Assembly (NCBI GenBank): GCA_001604275.1
Contig: LVBD01000005.1
Location: 1-45,108 of the forward strand
Direction of reading: 5' to 3'
Origin: Spirochaetales bacterium Spiro_02
Lineage (GTDB): Bacteria > Spirochaetota > Spirochaetia > Sphaerochaetales > Sphaerochaetaceae
DNA length: 45,108 nucleotides
This document shows positions 40,632 to 45,108 of the stretch, one piece after another (position 1 is the stretch's first letter; the number at the start of each line of letters is the position of its first letter). A program made the translations under genes and the position numbers. The notes beneath the pieces were generated by a model. It worked only from the letters and a program-made list of their open reading frames with translations, was not told the DNA's origin and searched no databases.

Positions 40632-43064
40632 TCAGATTCTTGCCCCGAGATATGCGCTCAGACGCAAAACGTCGGCGAAGACACCGCCGGCGGTGACTTC
40701 CGGCCCCGCTCCCGGCCCTTTAATGACAAGCGGCTGGGTCAAGTACCTGTCGGTCGTGAACGCAATGATATTGTCGGTTCCGGAAGCCTGCGCGAACGGA
40801 TGGTCCGATGGATAGCCCTTCAAGCTTACACTGCAGGTACCGTCCGTGTCGACCATCCCGACGTATCGGAGCTTCTCACCCCGACTCTCAGCCTCGCGAT
40901 ACATCCGTAGCATGGCCTCGTCGGCTTCCTCGAGTCTTGCCAGGAATTCTCCGACAGGCAGTCCCTCGAGCACTTTCGGCACAAGCGAAGTGACGGAAAG
41001 CTGAGAAACTTCCACCTGATAGCCGAGTTCCCTGGCAAGGATCACGGTCTTTCTCGCAACATCCATTCCGGAAAGATCGTCGCGAGGGTCCGGCTCCGTA
41101 TACCCCATCGCCTTGGCTTGCCGAACCATGGCGCTGAACGGCACGGATCCGTCATAGTTCGAGAACAACCAAGCCAGCGTTCCGCTGACGATTCCTTCTA
41201 TCTTGTGTATCCGGTCTCCGGTCTGGATCAGATCCTTGAGGGTCCCGATCACAGGCAATCCCGCGCCGACGGTCGTTTCATAGAGGAACCGCTTTCCTGT
41301 GCGACGACAGGTATCCATCATCATCCGATAATATGGATACGGTGAGGTACCCGCCTTCTTGTTCGGAGTAACGATATGGATGCCTTTCTCAAGCCAGGAT
41401 ACGTAGCGTTCCGGAAGTTGCGAACTCGTAGTGCAGTCGATCAGCACGGAATGGGGATAGTATGTCGCACCGACATGGCTGACAAGCGCTTCCAGATCAA
41501 GTTCGACGGCTTCGCGCTCGAACTTGTCACGCCAATCCGTCAGGTCGATGCCATCTTCGTCAAGAAGCATCCTGCGGCTGTTGGCTATCGCGCGGATACG
41601 GATATCGACGTCGAACTGCTCATGCAACCGGTCGGTCTCCCTCGCAATCTGATCAAGCAACGTCCCGCCGATGTTCCCGGGACCGAACAGACCGACCGAC
41701 AACGCCTGCCGGGAAAGAAAAAAGCCTGCATGCAGCGCCCGAAGCGCCCGCTTGCCGTCCGCATCCTTGATCACGGCGCTGATATTCCGTTCCGAAGACC
41801 CCTGGGCGATCGCACGGACGTTCACACCCGCCTTGCCAAGGGAGCTGAAGAATTTACCGGCGACACCGGGAGTGCCGGGCATCATTTCACCTACAGCGGC
41901 GAGGATGGCGCAACCATGCTCGCTCTCCACGCTATGAATCAACTGTTCGTCGAGCTCGCGACTGAATTCATTGCGCGTCGTCCGGCAGGCGAGCGCCGCT
42001 TGGAAATCCGGAACCGCGAAACAGATGGAATATTCGCTGGAAGCCTGGCTGATGAGGATCACGGAGATACCGGCCTCGCGCATCGAGGTGAACAGCCGGC
42101 TGGAGATTCCCGGCACGCCGCTCATCCCAGCCCCCTCCACGTTGATCAGCGCGATATCATGGATAATGGAGAATCCCTTGACTTTGTACTGCACGTCCTT
42201 CTCCGGCTTCGCCACCACAAGGGTACCCGGAGCCTTGATGTCTCCCCACCAGCGGAGCTTGATCGGTATTGCGGCGGATACGGCAGGCAGCATGGCCTGC
42301 GGATGAATGATCGGAGCGCCGAAGAACGAAAGCTCGGTCGCTTCGGCATATGTCAGCGTTTCGATGACCTTCGCACCGGGAACCATCTTGATGTCCGCGG
42401 TACGGAGCAACGACCGGTTGTTCCAGAGCGTCAGCGCTTTCGCGTTGAGTCTCACCGCCAGCAACGACGCCGCGTATTCGCTCCCTCCCTCATGCCGAAG
42501 ATGGACCGCAGGATCCGCCTGTGCAACTCCTTCCGACTGCGGGAGATCGCCGATGACCAGGACGGTCTGAGCACCGAACGACGATGCGTCCTGAATCGAT
42601 AGGGCCTTGGATATATCGACGATCGTCACGGAACTTCCGCTATCCTCCAGGAATCGTCCGACGGCAAGCGCGAGCCATGATACGACGGTCGAATCGATGA
42701 ATCGACGGGAACCTTCCGACACGTCGCCGACCAGCCAGATTGTCCTCAGCACGTCCTCGATATCGGAGAATCCCTGCTTGATCGCCTCATGGACTTCCTC
42801 GCCGTGCGTGCGTGGCAGCAGAGCGTCGACGAACGCCCCCCAGATTTCCGAGCTCTTCTCCATCGCGCTCCACATCCGTTCGTCATGGTTGAGCGCAGAA
42901 CGAAGCAGGGAATCGAGTTCTAGCGGAGATCCATCGTTCATCGGAGCGATCACGAACACCTGCGTCGTCTCCTTGCAGGCTTTTCGGAGCGACAGCAGCT
43001 TCCTGCACCCGGCGACGGACGCCAACATGGAACCTTCGATGGAATGTATCCGGATATCGTTCAT
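40632..43064 (-). CDS. thrA: Bifunctional aspartokinase/homoserine dehydrogenase with degenerate kinase half
   Basis: An 810-residue ThrA-type protein. The C-terminal homoserine dehydrogenase (from about 455) is intact: G-L-F-G-P-G-N-I-G-G, T-P-N-K-K-A-G, E-T-T-V-G-A-G-L-P-V, G-I-V-S-G-T-L and D-P-R-D-D-L-S-G-M-D. Two ACT segments lie at about 300-440 (G-V-P-G-I, G-T-P-G-V-A-G). The N-terminal aspartokinase domain lacks the essential K-F-G-G-T-S motif (here S-I-E-G-S-M), G-R-G-G-S-D reads R-H-E-G-G-S-E, and T-D-V-D-G reads N-N-R-S-L. It is probably not a kinase, and a separate aspartokinase must exist. GAGGAG precedes ATG 43064, so the N-terminus is not simply misplaced. Confidence 0.88.
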   Translation of the reverse strand: MNDIRIHSIEGSMLASVAGCRKLLSLRKACKETTQVFVIAPMNDGSPLELDSLLRSALNHDERMWSAMEKSSEIWGAFVDALLPRTHGEEVHEAIKQGFSDIEDVLRTIWLVGDVSEGSRRFIDSTVVSWLALAVGRFLEDSGSSVTIVDISKALSIQDASSFGAQTVLVIGDLPQSEGVAQADPAVHLRHEGGSEYAASLLAVRLNAKALTLWNNRSLLRTADIKMVPGAKVIETLTYAEATELSFFGAPIIHPQAMLPAVSAAIPIKLRWWGDIKAPGTLVVAKPEKDVQYKVKGFSIIHDIALINVEGAGMSGVPGISSRLFTSMREAGISVILISQASSEYSICFAVPDFQAALACRTTRNEFSRELDEQLIHSVESEHGCAILAAVGEMMPGTPGVAGKFFSSLGKAGVNVRAIAQGSSERNISAVIKDADGKRALRALHAGFFLSRQALSVGLFGPGNIGGTLLDQIARETDRLHEQFDVDIRIRAIANSRRMLLDEDGIDLTDWRDKFEREAVELDLEALVSHVGATYYPHSVLIDCTTSSQLPERYVSWLEKGIHIVTPNKKAGTSPYPYYRMMMDTCRRTGKRFLYETTVGAGLPVIGTLKDLIQTGDRIHKIEGIVSGTLAWLFSNYDGSVPFSAMVRQAKAMGYTEPDPRDDLSGMDVARKTVILARELGYQVEVSQLSVTSLVPKVLEGLPVGEFLARLEEADEAMLRMYREAESRGEKLRYVGMVDTDGTCSVSLKGYPSDHPFAQASGTDNIIAFTTDRYLTQPLVIKGPGAGPEVTAGGVFADVLRLSAYLGARI

Positions 43065-43125
43065 GGAAATCTCCTCGTGTTTGACATATTGAACGGATGA
43101 ATGAACAAGTCTGGTTTGCGGATGT

Positions 43126-43155
43126 AAAAAAAGAGCCCGGTTTGGGGGCTCTTTC
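43126..43155 (-). terminator. Intrinsic terminator after rpmB
   Basis: AAAGAGCCC (43131-43139) and GGGCTCTTT (43147-43155) pair perfectly around a 7-base loop, followed on the minus strand by a T-run. It separates rpmB from the thr operon. Confidence 0.88.
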
Positions 43156-43190
43156 CTGATCGCGTCTCTCTGTACAGACAGAGACCGGTA

Positions 43191-43421
43191 CTACACCAGC
43201 TTCTCGACCCGACCGCTTCTCAAGCAACGCGTGCAAATCTTGATGGTACGCGGAGTACCATTGATGAGGGTCTTGACGGTAACGAGATTGGGACGGAACA
43301 CGCGTTTGGTGGTCACGCCGATGTGCTGACCGACACCACCTTTCTTCTTTGCCTGACCTTTTCTCGGAACGCTGTTGCCAGCGACCGTGCCCTTTCCGCA
43401 AATTTCACATCTACGAGCCAT
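43191..43421 (-). CDS. rpmB: 50S ribosomal protein L28
   Basis: A 76-residue ribosomal large-subunit protein. It shows the L28 N-terminus A-R-R-C-E-I-C-G-K-G, a Lys-rich loop and a C-terminal I-C-T-R-C-L-R-S-G-R-V. The two CxxC pairs mark the zinc-binding (C+) form. AAGGTGG precedes ATG 43421; the in-frame extension to 43529 is leader. It has its own promoter and terminator and is monocistronic. Confidence 0.95.
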   Translation of the reverse strand: MARRCEICGKGTVAGNSVPRKGQAKKKGGVGQHIGVTTKRVFRPNLVTVKTLINGTPRTIKICTRCLRSGRVEKLV

Positions 43422-43563
43422 AGCTATATCCACCTTGTCCTTGACGTTCTGAACTTCAATCGCCGAAGCGCGCGCAGGAATCTTCCGGAAAGCCTTGCCC
43501 GGGATGGATACCCGTGAGCAGTAATGCAAGACCCTTTGCAGACGAAGACCCGCAACTCAAAGA

Positions 43564-43592
43564 AAATTAGCAGATATTTCTGTTTGTGTAAA
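43564..43592 (-). promoter_or_regulatory. Promoter of rpmB
   Basis: On the minus strand TTTACA (43592-43587), 17 bases, TAATTT (43569-43564). This leaves a leader of about 135 bases before rpmB in which I see no known riboswitch or ribosomal-protein site. Confidence 0.6.
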
Positions 43593-43616
43593 TACCTGCT
43601 GTCCAGGTACATTGCG

Positions 43617-43681
43617 TTTTTCCATCCGTTTTTCCACCTCGGCGGGGAGGAACTCCATACCACTTTATCGGGATGGAAAAA
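43617..43681. repeat. Long-spaced inverted repeat between rpmB and the divergent unknown gene
   Basis: TTTTTCCATCC (43617-43627) and GGATGGAAAAA (43671-43681) are exact 11-base complements 43 bases apart. The right arm is 17 bases before the unknown gene's start. It could be a regulator site pair or an RNA hairpin in that gene's leader. Confidence 0.4.
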
Positions 43682-43698
43682 AACGTTATGCTGACGGC

Positions 43699-44256
43699 AT
43701 GACGAACAGGACGCTGCATCTGATGGCGATCATGGCACCGCATCGGCTCGCGATCGATATCTATCGACTCAGGGACATCCTTTGGCGCACCACCGGTGAT
43801 GTCTCGACGAAAATACTTCCGCCTTGCATCCCCCTGCTTGCGATGGCTGGGGAGGATCCGATTCCCGACGGGCTCGCCTGGGAAGGCGGCGTGGCGAAAC
43901 CTTCAGGCGTCGCCGTCATCCAAGGGGGTGCGACAGTACTTCCCGTACTGCCGGACAAACGCATCCAGTCGCTCAAGATTGACCTCCAGGCACGACTATG
44001 CCGCTCGTACGATGACGCAGGGGGAAACCTCTTCGGCATCCCCAGTCCTGATTCTGCCGTCGGTATCTTTCTCGGCGGAGCAAGCGAAGCGCTTGTCGAT
44101 GCTGTTCGACTCGCCCAGCCCTTCGTCCTGTCGTCGCTTGACGATATGCGTCTTGCGATCATCGCATGTACGTTACGGCGTCCCGACAGCCTGTCGGACG
44201 GCGCTTCATGGCATATCGTCGATCAACGACATTTGGTCCCAAGCAGGCAAATCTGA
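43699..44256 (+). CDS. Hypothetical protein, unknown function
   Basis: A 185-residue protein that I do not recognise. It starts M-T-N-R-T-L-H-L-M-A-I-M-A-P-H-R-L-A-I-D and contains L-P-P-C-I-P-L-L-A-M-A-G, a central strand-rich part and, late, S-A-V-G-I-F-L-G-G-A-S-E-A-L. No signal peptide or membrane segment is clear. Start choice is weak: ATG 43699 has no good Shine-Dalgarno, the frame is open to 43612, and ATGs at 43720 and 43729 are alternatives. It is divergent from rpmB and converges on nth, leaving 11 bases. Sequence composition looks coding and no competing frame is better. Confidence 0.65.
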   Translation: MTNRTLHLMAIMAPHRLAIDIYRLRDILWRTTGDVSTKILPPCIPLLAMAGEDPIPDGLAWEGGVAKPSGVAVIQGGATVLPVLPDKRIQSLKIDLQARLCRSYDDAGGNLFGIPSPDSAVGIFLGGASEALVDAVRLAQPFVLSSLDDMRLAIIACTLRRPDSLSDGASWHIVDQRHLVPSRQI

Positions 44257-44267
44257 CGCAGAGACAT

Positions 44268-44918
44268 CTAGGAGACGGCTGTCGTCTTCCCTTCCCATGG
44301 ACAAACGTGGGCGAGCATGCAGGTTCCGCATTCTGGGGCTTTGGCATGGCAGCGGATTCTGCCGAACCAGTTCACGGTCATGGAGAACCGGTAATGCCGT
44401 TCCGGCGGCAGCAATGCCGCGATCCGGTGTTCGATCTTCGTAGGATCGTCGCTACTGACAAGGCCCAGTCGTCGCACTACTCGTCCGAAGTGGGTGTCAA
44501 CGATGATCGCCGGACGGCCGTAGATACCGCCGAGAATGCAGTTGGCGGTCTTGCGTCCTACTCCGGGCAAGGTGGTGAGATCCTCCATCGTATCGGGAAC
44601 GACCCCTTCGTAGCGGGCCTCCAAGGCGGCGGCGCATCCGATGATGTTCTTCGCCTTGGCATTGTAGTATCCGGTGCTTTTGATGATCGCCTTCACGTCA
44701 TCGATCGAAGCTTTTGCAAGGGCATGGGGATCGGGATACGTTGAAAACAGTTCTTGTGCGACGATATTCACTTGTCGATCGGTAGTCTGTGCGGAAAGAA
44801 TGACGGAAATCAGCAACTTGAATGGATCGGTGGCCTCCAGAAAAGCGATATGAGGTGGAGCGGCCTTGTCCAGAATGTCCGAGATTTCGAGTATCTTCCG
44901 TCGCAACGTTTCGTCCAT
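44268..44918 (-). CDS. nth: Endonuclease III (DNA glycosylase/AP lyase)
   Basis: Base-excision-repair enzyme removing oxidised pyrimidines, 216 residues (E. coli 211). The helix-hairpin-helix L-P-G-V-G-R-K-T-A-N carries the catalytic lysine (about residue 119), V-D-T-H-F-G-R-V the catalytic aspartate, and the C-terminal C-x6-C-x2-C-x5-C binds the [4Fe-4S] cluster. ATG 44918 follows GGAGGGG; ATG 44930 is in frame but that Shine-Dalgarno lies inside the extra codons. It is a single gene with its own promoter. Confidence 0.95.
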   Translation of the reverse strand: MDETLRRKILEISDILDKAAPPHIAFLEATDPFKLLISVILSAQTTDRQVNIVAQELFSTYPDPHALAKASIDDVKAIIKSTGYYNAKAKNIIGCAAALEARYEGVVPDTMEDLTTLPGVGRKTANCILGGIYGRPAIIVDTHFGRVVRRLGLVSSDDPTKIEHRIAALLPPERHYRFSMTVNWFGRIRCHAKAPECGTCMLAHVCPWEGKTTAVS

Positions 44919-44947
44919 GCGCCCCTCCATGACTGATCGATTTTCAT

Positions 44948-44976
44948 ACTATACACGATTCTGACGATCAGGTCAG
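44948..44976 (-). promoter_or_regulatory. Promoter of nth
   Basis: On the minus strand CTGACC (44976-44971), 17 bases, TATAGT (44953-44948), matching consensus at 4 and 5 of 6 positions. The expected transcript start is about 25 bases before the nth start. Confidence 0.5.
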
Positions 44977-45108
44977 GCGTGGAACAACGGGGATGTTGGA
45001 AGACAGAAGTTGCAAATGGATTGAATGCCAATCTTTCGGTCGCTTTACTGTTAACTTCCAGAAAAAGTAAACCTCAAAGTTCAATGAACCTCAGGAGTTC
45101 ATCAAAAG

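Noticed and set aside
1-45108. tRNA, rRNA, CRISPR arrays, transposases, phage genes
   Set aside because: I looked for their hallmarks on both strands and found none that I could support by eye; tRNAscan-SE and a CRISPR finder would be decisive.

Overview
The window looks like chromosome from an anaerobic, moderately GC-rich (roughly 55-57% by eye) spirochaete, most plausibly a Sphaerochaeta-like member of the Spirochaetota. The evidence is indirect. Both ABC binding proteins carry a signal peptide ending in Phe/Trp-Ala-Gly-Gly followed by Lys-Glu, a pattern common in that group. The gene content is also anaerobic: a class III ribonucleotide reductase, two desulfoferrodoxin-type superoxide reductases, and sugar phosphorolysis and fermentation functions. 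No rRNA, tRNA, CRISPR array, phage module or insertion sequence was recognised.

Layout: 262-1850 (+) AraC/GyrI-like regulator and a GNAT acetyltransferase. 1939-6487 (-) GH94 cellobiose phosphorylase, a metallo-beta-lactamase-fold enzyme and purine nucleoside phosphorylase. 6714-7205 (+) ProXp-ala-like editing protein. 7383-12523 (+) a complete branched-chain amino-acid-type ABC transporter (livJHMGF) with a terminator-like hairpin after the binding protein. 12614-15393 (-) nrdD-nrdG, preceded by a cobalamin riboswitch and a pair of NrdR boxes. 15861-16994 (+) isoaspartyl dipeptidase. 17156-24103 (+) trpB-trpA followed closely by a ribose-type sugar ABC transporter and an FGGY kinase. 24209-32498 a Pho module: phoB-phoR (+) converging on pstSCAB-phoU plus an unknown gene (-), with matching 11-bp-periodic Pho-box-like sites in front of both units. 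32723-33970 two superoxide reductase paralogues around a small acidic ORF. 34064-35707 (+) RecQ-type helicase whose 3' end overlaps lacI (-). 35529-39098 LacI regulator divergent from galT-galK, with a clear LacI-type operator. 39345-43064 (-) thrA-thrC. 43191-43421 (-) rpmB, then an unknown gene (+) and nth (-).

Functional picture: the cell imports sugars and branched-chain amino acids, cleaves cellobiose phosphorolytically, uses galactose by the Leloir route, salvages purines, scavenges phosphate under two-component control and detoxifies superoxide without producing O2. The most informative regulatory region is 15483-15695. There, transcription of the B12-independent reductase appears to be under NrdR and its leader is a cobalamin riboswitch with a visible Shine-Dalgarno-sequestering arm. 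Other notable points are a tandem/palindromic 11-bp repeat at two convergent gene junctions (12543-12625 and 39098-39180), a PstA permease with a large PstS-like insertion, a ThrA whose aspartokinase half has lost its catalytic motifs, and the close linkage of trpBA to a sugar uptake operon.
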